A DNA stretch of 35,623 nt from JBBQVS01 sp038211295 (GTDB lineage: Bacteria; Chloroflexota; Ktedonobacteria; Ktedonobacterales; Ktedonobacteraceae), in contig JBBQVS010000038.1 in the NCBI GenBank assembly GCA_038211295.1, forward strand, positions 1-35,623, given 5' to 3'. Positions 16,956 through 24,717 of the stretch are shown here, in pieces. How positions within the stretch are numbered: the stretch's first letter is position 1; each line of letters begins with the position of its first letter. Both the position numbers and the translations under genes were made by a program. The notes under the pieces are model-generated. The model had not been told where the DNA came from and made no database searches. It saw nothing but the letters and a program-made list of their open reading frames with translations.

Positions 16956-17297
16956 ATGCATACAACACAGCTCTTTGACGCGAAAAAAATGGAACTGTTT
17001 CCAGGCATTGATGCCCAGATTTTCGCCGGAAAAAACGTAATGGTTATGCGGGTAGAGCTAGCGCAGGGGGCAATTGCCACGCCGCACGCACACTCACACG
17101 AGCAGATTTCACTTGTATTACAGGGTGAGGTTCTCTTCACTATCGGCGAGGAGCAAAAAACGCTGAAAGCAGGTGAGGCGGTTGTCATCCCCAGCGACGT
17201 ACTACATTCCGCCGAGGCTGTTCTTGCTTGTGAGCTGATCGATATATTCAATCCCGTGCGCGACGACCTCATGAAGCGGTATACGGGTATCAAATAG
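16956..17297 (+). CDS. Cupin-domain protein
   Basis: A 113-residue single-domain cupin. Motif 1 is PHAHSHEQISLVLQGE (43-58), with metal-ligand candidates His44 or His46, His48 and Glu49. Motif 2 is PSDVLHSA, with His84. Such small metal-binding barrels can be isomerases, dioxygenases or sensor domains; specificity cannot be assigned. GAGGAAAT precedes the ATG. The gene stands alone; a bidirectional terminator lies about 200 bp downstream. Confidence 0.88.
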   Translation: MHTTQLFDAKKMELFPGIDAQIFAGKNVMVMRVELAQGAIATPHAHSHEQISLVLQGEVLFTIGEEQKTLKAGEAVVIPSDVLHSAEAVLACELIDIFNPVRDDLMKRYTGIK

Positions 17298-17501
17298 GAT
17301 AGCGTTGTGTCTCATTTCTTACCGCACATCTGATTGATGAACTTTTTGTCACAATCGCGCCACATCTCGCGGGCCACATGCCCCAAACGCACCGTTTATC
17401 GCAGATGGCGGGTGCCGTGTTTTAACCACAAGAGGGCTGAGGAACGTTGATAAGCGTGAAGCTAGCAGACAACCATCTGCTGTTACGCTACAGGTTGTCA
17501 T

Positions 17502-17547
17502 AAAAAGCGGGATATCAAGTCGTCTATGACCTGATACCCCGCTTTTT
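17502..17547. terminator. Bidirectional rho-independent terminator
   Basis: AAAAAGCGGGATATCA and TGATACCCCGCTTTTTT pair over about 16 bp with one mismatch. T-runs are present at the 3' side in both directions. It closes the small 57-residue gene on the minus strand (13 bp after its stop) and probably the cupin transcript. A second hairpin (GACAACC...GGTTGTC, about 17468-17500) lies just to its left; the rest of 17298-17467 shows no gene. Confidence 0.85.
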
Positions 17548-17559
17548 TATAGAAGGCGT

Positions 17560-17733
17560 TTAGTTGCGCTTTACTTGTTCTTGTGTCTTTGCTACAACAT
17601 CACAAAAGGTTGTTTGCTGGCCTGTGCGTGACTTCACTTCCGCCAAGCGCAAGCAGAAGGCAGCCTGTTGCGCTGTCATAGAAACTTCGTGTGCTGTGCC
17701 GTCGTGCGAGACGACGCGGACAATTCGTGCCAT
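17560..17733 (-). CDS. Small hypothetical protein (57 aa) under the nad-type operator
   Basis: An ATG at 17733 opens a 57-residue frame (MARIVRVVSHDGTAHEVSMT ... QEQVKRN) ending at TAA. It has GAGGAG about 11 nt upstream, a sigma-70 promoter at 17893-17921 and a strong terminator just after the stop, so it is very likely a real gene despite its size. The protein is soluble, mildly basic, has two cysteines (FCLRL and TFCDVV) and no signal or membrane segment. I do not recognise the family. Its promoter carries the AGTGTA-N5-TACACT palindrome also found before nadB, which hints at a link to NAD metabolism or its regulator. Confidence 0.75.
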   Translation of the reverse strand: MARIVRVVSHDGTAHEVSMTAQQAAFCLRLAEVKSRTGQQTTFCDVVAKTQEQVKRN

Positions 17734-17872
17734 AATAAATGTGTCTCCTCATTTGCTCTTCTGAAAACTTTTTCGCTTATAGATACAGAGCACTATGACG
17801 GAGGGAGCGGCTATCTTCTTCGATGAGTCAAATCTCTCACCACTGTCTTTTTTCGGGTCAATCCTCGATGAT

Positions 17873-17893
17873 ATAGTGTATATCGTACACTTA
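17873..17893. promoter_or_regulatory. nad-type operator before the 57-aa gene
   Basis: AGTGTA-TATCG-TACACT is a perfect 6-bp inverted repeat with a 5-bp spacer, and its right half continues TACACTTA exactly as at nadB. It begins at the last base of the -10 element and covers the predicted transcript start on the minus strand. Confidence 0.65.
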
Positions 17894-17921
17894 TTGTACC
17901 ACAGAAGAAGAAAAATGGCAA
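17893..17921 (-). promoter_or_regulatory. Sigma-70-type promoter of the 57-aa gene
   Basis: The minus strand reads TTGCCA-N17-TACAAT, followed directly by the palindrome at 17873-17893. The predicted leader is about 150 nt. Confidence 0.65.
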
Positions 17922-18000
17922 GGTCGTATGTATTTGGGGTATTTATGTAACCATATCAATCATTAAAAAGTAGAAAAATGGCCTAGTACATACTATATAT

Positions 18001-18029
18001 TTGACATATTCTACTGTCCATTTTATTAT
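18001..18029 (+). promoter_or_regulatory. Strong sigma-70-type promoter
   Basis: TTGACA-N17-TATTAT, a near-consensus promoter reading towards the six-TM protein gene with a leader of roughly 140 nt. The rest of the 17734-18174 gap is AT-rich and shows no further gene. Confidence 0.75.
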
Positions 18030-18174
18030 ATTAAAGAGTGCATTGAAAAAGAGCATAGTAGGAAATAAACTCTCCATGTGAGGGTAAGGGGGTAGAAGAG
18101 GAAAAGGTACTGGTAAACTCATGCAAGGTACTCTTATCTTCAATAATTTTAGGAATGGCAAAGGGACACGGCAT

Positions 18175-19407
18175 ATGTCTAACGTTCTATTCAATAATAG
18201 TATGGATCGACTGTATCGAGTAGCGGAGAAGCGTCAGGGCTTCTGGGGATGGTGGCTAAACTTAACGGCCCCACCGCGTAATACGCAAACAACGGCAAGC
18301 CCTACTTTGCGTGAAGCTCTGCGTAAAGCTGAACTTACAGGATACTTTCTTTTTGTACTCGTGTTTTTCAGCATCTTTGATTTGTTTCTTGCTCTTGCGT
18401 CACGTCGTGTTTCTAGTATCGGTGAAATTTTTGGGTTCGTAGCCTTTCTTATAATTGTAGGCTTTCTCAATCATAGAGGATATACGCGTCTCGCGCCTGC
18501 CATTTTGATTACCAGCATTATGATCTCGGTTATGTTTGTAATTGCCTTTACACAGTCGAATAAGAGCGGGGCAGACCTTTTCCCAACGTATGATTTCTTT
18601 ATCTATCCTATTATTATCGGGAGTTTGTTTCTCGACAGAAGATTAATTTTTCCTTTTACGTTTATCGCGATTGCATTCATCTTCTTCAATTTACTGTATC
18701 AGGTGCATGGGCCGGACATTGAACGCGCTAGAGGAACCTCGGTGATGGTGATCTGGCTGGTGCGTCCGGCAGCGACGCTGCTTGTAGTCTCGCTTGTTGG
18801 TTGGATAGGTGCGCGTAGTGTCGAACGTTCCATCCTGCGGGCCGATCACGCAGAAGAACTGTTTGAGGCCGAGCGGCGGGTTGTCACGCAGTCGAGCCAG
18901 ATCGCGGAGCAAAAGGCGCAGCTGGAATACGAAATCACTCAGATTCTGCTGACTCATAAAGAGGCGGCGGCTGGAAACTATGCGGTGCGTGCTCCTGTGC
19001 GTACAAACGAGACCATCTGGCAAATTGGTCGTTCTCTCAACAATCTGCTCGCACGTTATGAGGATTTCGCGCGAGATCGGCAGGAACTGGGACGTACACA
19101 GGCGGACATCGAGGGTATCGCACAAGTTATCGAATCCAACAGACATGGACGTAGAATGCCATACCCCATATGCCAATCCATTGTAGGAAAACGTATGCTG
19201 GCGGCTCTCAGTGCGCCTACCTCAATTGACGCACGGCTCCAGATGGGACAGGCTTCTAGCTCTCCATCGGGAGTTCCGCATACACCCGCTACACCGTATA
19301 GAGTACCTACTCGCACTCAGTCCCACACGAATGGGCCTTTACCAAATATCACCCCGCGTCCCGATATCCGCAAAACACGGCTAGATAGAAAGGATTCAAG
19401 TACGTAA
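18175..19407 (+). CDS. Six-TM membrane protein with cytoplasmic coiled coil, unknown function
   Basis: A 410-residue protein. After an about 50-residue cytoplasmic start come six hydrophobic helices (about 55-76, 84-99, 106-126, 141-153, 157-175 and 190-212). Then follow a charged coiled coil (about 215-262) and a segment AAGNYAVRAPV...IWQIGRSLNNLLARYEDFARD (about 265-301) that resembles a HAMP linker. The tail (330-410) is Pro/Ser/Thr-rich and looks disordered. The layout resembles the input half of a membrane sensor, but no histidine kinase, cyclase or phosphatase domain follows. The start at 18175 has AAAGGGA 8 nt upstream; an in-frame ATG at 18121 is less supported. An MFS transporter gene follows after 110 bp. 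Confidence 0.8.
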   Translation: MSNVLFNNSMDRLYRVAEKRQGFWGWWLNLTAPPRNTQTTASPTLREALRKAELTGYFLFVLVFFSIFDLFLALASRRVSSIGEIFGFVAFLIIVGFLNHRGYTRLAPAILITSIMISVMFVIAFTQSNKSGADLFPTYDFFIYPIIIGSLFLDRRLIFPFTFIAIAFIFFNLLYQVHGPDIERARGTSVMVIWLVRPAATLLVVSLVGWIGARSVERSILRADHAEELFEAERRVVTQSSQIAEQKAQLEYEITQILLTHKEAAAGNYAVRAPVRTNETIWQIGRSLNNLLARYEDFARDRQELGRTQADIEGIAQVIESNRHGRRMPYPICQSIVGKRMLAALSAPTSIDARLQMGQASSSPSGVPHTPATPYRVPTRTQSHTNGPLPNITPRPDIRKTRLDRKDSST

Positions 19408-19448
19408 AATGCTTTGTGCGTTTTGTGTACTTTCCCTTATAAAAAGTT

Positions 19449-19469
19449 GGGATGATATTGTGTCATCCC
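19449..19469 (+). terminator. Hairpin between the six-TM protein and MFS genes
   Basis: GGGATGA-TATTGTG-TCATCCC is a perfect 7-bp stem, but only a weak T-rich stretch follows. A partial terminator is possible. Confidence 0.45.
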
Positions 19470-19516
19470 GATTATTCCCCATATAGCAACCTCTCATTCT
19501 GAAAGGATGTATCGAG

Positions 19517-20884
19517 TTGTCTAAAAGAATGTCCAGAAGTTCAGCTTCGCGTGCGCTTAAAAATACTTCTACAAGCGCACGAAAGCAGGCTACAAGTGCT
19601 GTTGCGATGCCGCCTGAAACCCCCATTTCAAGTGGCGCAACGGCAAACGCAGAACCAACGAAGAACGTCTCACTACTTTTCCAGATTTTGTACTTTCTTG
19701 TTGGGTTAGCTGGAAACTCTGCTCTTCTTCCCGTCGTTATTTTCCTTATTCCTTTTCAAGCGAACCTGCTTGACCCGAACCATGTCGCACTCAATGTTGG
19801 CGTGATTGAATCGCTAGGTGGTGTCGCAATCTTGCTTGCCGCGCCACTTGCCGGTGCTATCAGTGATCGCTCAACCTCACGCTTTGGCCGTCGTCGCTTC
19901 TGGCTGCTAATTCACATGCTGGGTGCGGCCCTCTCGATTGCTCTGCTTGCGAGTGCGCCCGCGATCTGGGTGATGGCACTCGGTTGGGCATTGGTGCAGT
20001 TTTTTGGTGGCGCGTTATTGACGGTTCTACAAGCGGTAACACCCGATCAAGTGCCAACATCACAGCGCGGCACTGTCTCGGCGTGGTTTGGTCTCGCCAT
20101 TCCGTTCGCGGCTGTCATTGGTGGGGTCGTGGTGAACGTCTCATTCAAGCATTCACCCTTACGGTCTTACTACTTCTTTCTTGTGTTTCTTGTGATCGCT
20201 GTCTTGCTCTTTGTAGCTATTTTGCGAGATCGGCAACTTGCACCGGAGGATGTAGAGCCATTCAACATGCGCCGCTTTCTCGCGCGGTTCTGGATCAACC
20301 CACGCCTGCACCCTGACTTCTTCTGGGCATTGTTCACGCGACTGCTCCTATTCTTGGGTTACTACGCGGCGGCATCGTTTATTCTGGTCTACATCGACAA
20401 GGGTCTCAACTACGCAAAACTCTTCCCCGGTCAGACCTCTCTACAAGGGACGATGGTTGTACAGAGTGTAGAGACGCTGTGTATTCTGGTGAGTTCGTTC
20501 GCCGCGGGTATCATCTCCGATAGAATTAAGCGTCGCAAACCAATTGTGATTGTCGCGGCCCTGCTAATCGCTGCGGGTCTGCTCGCGCCAGCACTCTCTC
20601 AAACGTGGAACGCGATGCTGGTTTTCTCGGTGCTACTCGGTCTGGGCTATGGCAGCTATCTTGCGGTTGATACGGCTCTCATTACGCTGGTTTTGCCTGA
20701 AGCGCAAGACCGAGGGCGCGACCTGGGCATTATCAATCTAGCTCTTGCCGTGCCATTGATTGTGTCTCCATTGATTGGTTCGGCGCTGATTAACTCATTT
20801 GGCTATCCAGCCTTATTCGCGGTTTCTGGTATTCTCGCGGCTCTAGGTGGCATCCTTGTGGTGCAAATCAAGAGCGTGCGCTAG
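19517..20884 (+). CDS. MFS transporter
   Basis: A 455-residue transporter with about twelve hydrophobic helices. Motif A appears after helix 2 as GAISDRSTSRFGRRRFWLL and again in the second half as GIISDRIKRRKPIV. The first ~45 residues are a Ser/Thr/Ala-rich cytoplasmic extension. The overall pattern, including DQVPTSQRGTVSAWFGLAIPF, resembles sugar-type MFS carriers, but the substrate cannot be given. The start is TTG at 19517, with GAAAGGA 9 nt upstream; an ATG 12 nt later is the alternative. A strong terminator follows the stop. Confidence 0.9.
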   Translation: MSKRMSRSSASRALKNTSTSARKQATSAVAMPPETPISSGATANAEPTKNVSLLFQILYFLVGLAGNSALLPVVIFLIPFQANLLDPNHVALNVGVIESLGGVAILLAAPLAGAISDRSTSRFGRRRFWLLIHMLGAALSIALLASAPAIWVMALGWALVQFFGGALLTVLQAVTPDQVPTSQRGTVSAWFGLAIPFAAVIGGVVVNVSFKHSPLRSYYFFLVFLVIAVLLFVAILRDRQLAPEDVEPFNMRRFLARFWINPRLHPDFFWALFTRLLLFLGYYAAASFILVYIDKGLNYAKLFPGQTSLQGTMVVQSVETLCILVSSFAAGIISDRIKRRKPIVIVAALLIAAGLLAPALSQTWNAMLVFSVLLGLGYGSYLAVDTALITLVLPEAQDRGRDLGIINLALAVPLIVSPLIGSALINSFGYPALFAVSGILAALGGILVVQIKSVR

Positions 20885-20892
20885 TGTATATG

Positions 20893-20926
20893 GAGGAGAG
20901 GCAAAACACACGTTTTGCTTCTCCTC
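20893..20926 (+). terminator. Terminator of the MFS gene
   Basis: GAGGAGAGGCAAAAC-ACAC-GTTTTGCTTCTCCTC forms a 15-bp stem with one G.U pair, followed by TTTGTTGTG. It begins 9 bp after the MFS stop. Confidence 0.8.
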
Positions 20927-20982
20927 TTTGTTGTGTAATAGAACGTGTTATCACGTTTTCACATAGAAGAGAAGAGGGAACT

Positions 20983-21777
20983 ATGGTAGATTTGACGCAA
21001 CCTGAAGCTATTCTTTCCACATTTATCAAAGTGCGCTCGTCGCTCAAACCGGATGAGGTCGTGTTCTACTGGAGTGGCAACGTTTATAGTGTACTACCCG
21101 AACAGAAGAATGTGCTGCTCTTTAAAATAGAGGGGTACAATATTGGGCGTTGTGTGAAGGTTGAAGGCGGCTATCAACATTTGACGCGTGAGGTGACATT
21201 TTACAAAGACCCGCGCGATGGCGAAATTCTTGAGCAGTGGCAAAATCCCTTTACGCAGGAAACGGTTTCAGTTGTGCATGTCTGGAATGATCCAGTAAAC
21301 CAGACGTATTTGTTGAAGAGTCCCTACGGCCCTTTCACGTTACCTGTAGACGAACTGGGGCCAGACCGCGTGTGTATGAGCCTTGATGTGATGCTTGCGT
21401 ACCCGTCACCTTTGCCACGCGCCCTGTATCCGAAAAATTCGCAGAGTGACCTCTATCAGGGGGCGGAACTCTTCCAATTCTTCTTCAGTCGGGCGCAGGC
21501 GGAGCAACCCGAATTGGACTCTATCCCCTGCGAAATTTCTTGGACACGTCTCGGCCCCTGGTTGCCCTGGATGGCAATGGCGGATCGCCCCGGTCAGTTG
21601 CTCTACCAGTGTAGTGGCTACAAACTGACGAACGGCTACGTGGACGTACCCGCGCCTGTCCGTGCATACGTCGAAGGGCATCATCCCGAATTTATGTCTG
21701 CGCCAACAACCTTTACGCGCCCAAACGAGACTTCGTGGACCTATTTCAAGAAGCAGGTAGAACGCAGCTCTAAATAG
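20983..21777 (+). CDS. DUF1838 family protein
   Basis: A 264-residue soluble protein. The blocks VVFYWSGNVYSVLPE, LLFKIEGYNIGRCVKV, LTREVTFYKDPRDGEILEQWQNPFT and VVHVWNDPVNQTYL are those of the DUF1838 family, whose function is unknown. No signal peptide or membrane segment is seen. The start at 20983 follows AAGAGGGAA; the longer frame from 20884 would run through the MFS terminator and is rejected. The gene is convergent with lgt. Confidence 0.85.
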   Translation: MVDLTQPEAILSTFIKVRSSLKPDEVVFYWSGNVYSVLPEQKNVLLFKIEGYNIGRCVKVEGGYQHLTREVTFYKDPRDGEILEQWQNPFTQETVSVVHVWNDPVNQTYLLKSPYGPFTLPVDELGPDRVCMSLDVMLAYPSPLPRALYPKNSQSDLYQGAELFQFFFSRAQAEQPELDSIPCEISWTRLGPWLPWMAMADRPGQLLYQCSGYKLTNGYVDVPAPVRAYVEGHHPEFMSAPTTFTRPNETSWTYFKKQVERSSK

Positions 21778-21793
21778 AAAAATTGTAGCATAG

Positions 21794-21876
21794 GTGAGTG
21801 TTACGGATGAAACTTGCCTCAACACTCGCTTACTGCTTGCTTACACACTTTATACAATTGCACAGAGCGTGTAAGC
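21794..21876. terminator. Two hairpins in the convergent spacer between the DUF1838 gene and lgt
   Basis: Stem 1 pairs 21794-21802 with 21821-21829 (GTGAGTGTT/AACACTCGC, one G.U). Stem 2 pairs 21839-21846 with 21869-21876 (GCTTACAC/GTGTAAGC). Neither has a T-run; they may jointly stop converging transcription. Confidence 0.4.
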
Positions 21877-21896
21877 ATAACGCAAAAAGCTCTTTC

Positions 21897-22844
21897 TCAG
21901 CTTTCCAATTTCAGGGCGTCGATTGAGGATGGCGCGACTTCGGACACGTTTCTCTCAGTGCTTGCCTCAATGAGTGCTTCGTCTGGTGTAGCTGGCTCTT
22001 TTCCCGCCTGTACCTGCTGAACTGGCTTGCGACGGTGGCGCAGGAAAAGAAGTACACTGGACGTGACAACCATGAGCGCGGTAATAAGGTGAACGGTATT
22101 GAAGGGTGTGCCGGGGAAGAACCACGAGTCGGTTCGTAGAAACTCGATAAAAAAGCGACCAAGTGGCGACCAGATCAGGACGAGCAGAAAGATATCTCCC
22201 TCTTTCAAGCGGTTCGCGAAGCGGCGCGAAATCCAGAAGATGAGCGCGAACCCAATTGCGTCCCATGTGACCTCGTACAGAAAAAGAGGGTGGAAACGTA
22301 CACTCTCAGGGTATTTTGCAAGGTCGTTATAGGGTGTGATGCGGTGGCTATCGTCGATACGCAGGCCCCATGGTAGTGTTGTCGGGGGACCATACAATTC
22401 TTGATTGACGAAATTGCCGAGACGCCCGATAGCTTGCCCCAGCAGTAGGCCAAGACCAACGCCATCCAGATAGGGGAGCAGTGGCAGTTTGCGATAGCGC
22501 AAGAAAAGCAGAACGGTGATGCCGCCAAAGAGGATGGCACCGTAAATATGAATACCGCCTTTCCACACCTCTAAGATTTCAACGGGATGAGTGAGGTAGC
22601 GGCCCAGACCATCGGGGCCGCGCGGTGACTGGATGAAGACATAGTAGAGACGCGCCCCAATAACGGCAGGAATGAGTACCCACATCAGCAGGTCCCAGAT
22701 TGCTCCGCCATCGTGTCCATGTCGTGTGACATAGCGGCCCGCGACAAACGTTCCCAGAAAGATTGCTGTAGTCATAATCACGCCGTACCAGTGTAGCGAG
22801 AAGGGGCCAATTTGAAAAAGAATTGGGTTGATCGGTGGATACAT
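21897..22844 (-). CDS. lgt: Prolipoprotein diacylglyceryl transferase
   Basis: A 315-residue polytopic enzyme that attaches diacylglycerol from phosphatidylglycerol to the lipobox cysteine of prelipoproteins in the membrane. Family hallmarks are HWYGVIMTTA near residue 18, HIYGAILFGG, the signature GRLGNFVNQELYGPPT and HPLFLYEVTWDAIGF. The C-terminal ~50 residues are a polar extension. It is required for lipoproteins such as the sugar-binding protein at 4651-5790. GAGGAAA precedes the ATG and overlaps the end of the sulfatase-like gene, 10 bp upstream, so the two form an operon. Confidence 0.96.
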   Translation of the reverse strand: MYPPINPILFQIGPFSLHWYGVIMTTAIFLGTFVAGRYVTRHGHDGGAIWDLLMWVLIPAVIGARLYYVFIQSPRGPDGLGRYLTHPVEILEVWKGGIHIYGAILFGGITVLLFLRYRKLPLLPYLDGVGLGLLLGQAIGRLGNFVNQELYGPPTTLPWGLRIDDSHRITPYNDLAKYPESVRFHPLFLYEVTWDAIGFALIFWISRRFANRLKEGDIFLLVLIWSPLGRFFIEFLRTDSWFFPGTPFNTVHLITALMVVTSSVLLFLRHRRKPVQQVQAGKEPATPDEALIEASTERNVSEVAPSSIDALKLES

Positions 22845-22854
22845 GGGCTTTCCT

Positions 22855-24405
22855 CTATTCTAAATAGCCGAGATCGCGCAGGCGACGATATACCTGTGGA
22901 TCCTCGAAGTCATCTGTGGTTTCCTCTATTATCGTCTCTGAAGTCGTACTATTGCTCATGAATGTGTGCAAACGCTTCTGTAATGCCGCGACCTGTTCAG
23001 GTAGTATAGCACGCAAATCTTGCTCTTCACGTGGGTCGTTAAAGACATCGAACAGTTCGGCATGTGTATCGTCGGTCTGAATGAGCTTATATTGTCCGTT
23101 CCAGAGTGCGTATCGCGTCTGGTCGCAGTGGCGCAACTCTACCAGATCGGGACGCCGTTTTTCCATGATGCTCAAGAGATTTTTAGGCGTGACGCCCATA
23201 GCGAAGATGCTGCCGTGATCGGGGTCGCCCTCGTTACTTTGTGCCAGCGAAAGGCTTTGCTCCTGTTCTGTACCCAGGTCAGCACCTGTCAGGGCAGTAT
23301 GGAAGATACGCCGTGTCGAGACAACGGAATTGACAGTTGTGCCGCGTGGAAAATCCCCGTGCGCGTTTGGGTCGCGGATAATCAACGGTACATGCACAAG
23401 CTCGTTGTACAACGAAATGCTATGCCCCATGAGTTGTTTTTCGCCGAGATGGTCGCCATGATCGGCGCAAATGATGACGAGCGTATGGTCAAGTACGCCG
23501 CTTGTGCGAAGCTTCTGAAGAAACTCACCTACTAGCTCATCTTGGTGTGCAACCTCTGCGTTATACACGCCATCAAGTGTTGCTTTATGTTCTTCGCTGA
23601 TCGGCGTTACGAGCGGAGCCAGCCAGCCAAATACGTCGCTATTGAATTGGCGCAGGTAATGTTGTGCGGCCTTGTCACGCTTGAGATGTGGAGCGAAGCG
23701 TTCAATGAAGCGTAGAGGAGGATGATAGGGCGTATGCGTCCCCATGAGATTGATAAAGCTAAAAATGGGCTGATCTTTTGCCAAATCTTTACGCTCGATA
23801 TGCAATTTCGCAGCATCGCTAAGCGTTTTTGGCGTATTGCCTTTGAATTTGACGGCTGTCTGCCAGATAGGAGCAAGCAGGGGCGAGAATGAAAGGTCGA
23901 GCAGCGTGTCCGAGTGTGCGAAGTAGTCCTGCGCCGTTGTGAGGCCAGCCGCGAGGATGCGTTTGAAGCGGCGCCGATAGCGGTCAGCCAGCGTGAGATG
24001 CGTCATTGTCTGGTGTGGGCGCGAGGTCATGAGGCCGCTATAACTGAGAAAGCTGTCGAAGCCACGATGCAGACCCGTATTTACGACGCCAATCAAGGGG
24101 TTATTGCAGAAGCCAGCCGTGAAATAGCCATTGCGTCCCAATCGTTCCGAGAGCGTCGTCAATGTGTCGGGGAGTGTCGAGGAGGCGTGAAACATATGGT
24201 GCCGACCCGGATACAGGCCCGTAAACATAGAGGTATGCGAGGGAACCGTCCACTGACCTGCTGAATAGGCATGGTTGAAACGAGTAGCATCGGCGGCGAA
24301 TGCATCAAGATGTGGCGAGGTTTCGGTAGGATTGCCATAGCAGGATAGGCGGTCAATGCGTTGCGTATCGAGGACAAGCAACAGAATATCAGGACGAGTG
24401 GTCAA
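22855..24405 (-). CDS. Sulfatase-like hydrolase/transferase with Thr at the nucleophile position
   Basis: A 516-residue alkaline-phosphatase-superfamily protein. The N-terminus (DILLLVLDTQRIDRLSCYG) carries the first metal aspartate, and ICADHGDHLGEK carries the later metal Asp/His pair. The canonical sulfatase motif C/S-x-P-S-R is here T53-V-P-S-H57 (QWTVPSHTSMFTGLYPG). A formylglycine cannot form from Thr, and the activating Arg is His. This resembles Thr-nucleophile relatives such as LtaS or phosphoethanolamine transferases, though no membrane domain is present. Phosphodiester or phosphotransferase chemistry is therefore more likely than sulfate-ester hydrolysis. The start is TTG at 24405 with AAGGAG 9 nt upstream. 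lgt follows in the same transcript. Confidence 0.88.
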   Translation of the reverse strand: MTTRPDILLLVLDTQRIDRLSCYGNPTETSPHLDAFAADATRFNHAYSAGQWTVPSHTSMFTGLYPGRHHMFHASSTLPDTLTTLSERLGRNGYFTAGFCNNPLIGVVNTGLHRGFDSFLSYSGLMTSRPHQTMTHLTLADRYRRRFKRILAAGLTTAQDYFAHSDTLLDLSFSPLLAPIWQTAVKFKGNTPKTLSDAAKLHIERKDLAKDQPIFSFINLMGTHTPYHPPLRFIERFAPHLKRDKAAQHYLRQFNSDVFGWLAPLVTPISEEHKATLDGVYNAEVAHQDELVGEFLQKLRTSGVLDHTLVIICADHGDHLGEKQLMGHSISLYNELVHVPLIIRDPNAHGDFPRGTTVNSVVSTRRIFHTALTGADLGTEQEQSLSLAQSNEGDPDHGSIFAMGVTPKNLLSIMEKRRPDLVELRHCDQTRYALWNGQYKLIQTDDTHAELFDVFNDPREEQDLRAILPEQVAALQKRLHTFMSNSTTSETIIEETTDDFEDPQVYRRLRDLGYLE

Positions 24406-24717
24406 GGTATGTATCTCCTTGTGGCTCTCTTTCGTTATGCTAAGTAGAGCTTTTTACTGTTGTGTTTTTCCTATAATATGTGGCGGAGATAGCGGGCTGG
24501 TCAGCCTGTACCATGTCCCTCCCTGACTCACTTGTATCACACTCCGTCTATCTCGTCAATATCTAAAATACGTAGGGCATTTGACACTCATATCTTATGT
24601 TGTTTTTTCGTATACTAATCACACAAGAGGAGTAGGTATGCACCTTCTCACATGAGAGCATTTTCCTCCACATAATAGGTGCTTCAAAGAAGAGCAATAC
24701 GTAAAAAGGGGTTACAT
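24406..24717. other. Divergent intergenic region with candidate promoters and a 5-codon leader
   Basis: This 312-bp spacer separates the sulfatase-like gene (minus) from the giant membrane protein gene (plus). On the minus strand TTGACG-N17-TACAAG (24531-24559) is a reasonable promoter for the sulfatase-lgt operon. On the plus strand a near-perfect ribosome site AGAGGAG precedes a 5-codon frame MHLLT (24638-24655), which ends in a small hairpin (TCTCA-CA-TGAGA). No other gene is seen. Confidence 0.4.

Noticed and set aside
20884..20982. N-terminal extension of the DUF1838 protein
   Set aside because: The extra 33 codons run through the MFS terminator hairpin; the ATG at 20983 has its own ribosome site and fits the family length.
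23020..23535. 171-residue open frame on the plus strand
   Set aside because: Antisense to the sulfatase-like gene, with no motif or ribosome site.
24590..24625. TTGACA followed by TATACT before the giant membrane gene
   Set aside because: The spacing is 24 bp, too long for a sigma-70 promoter.
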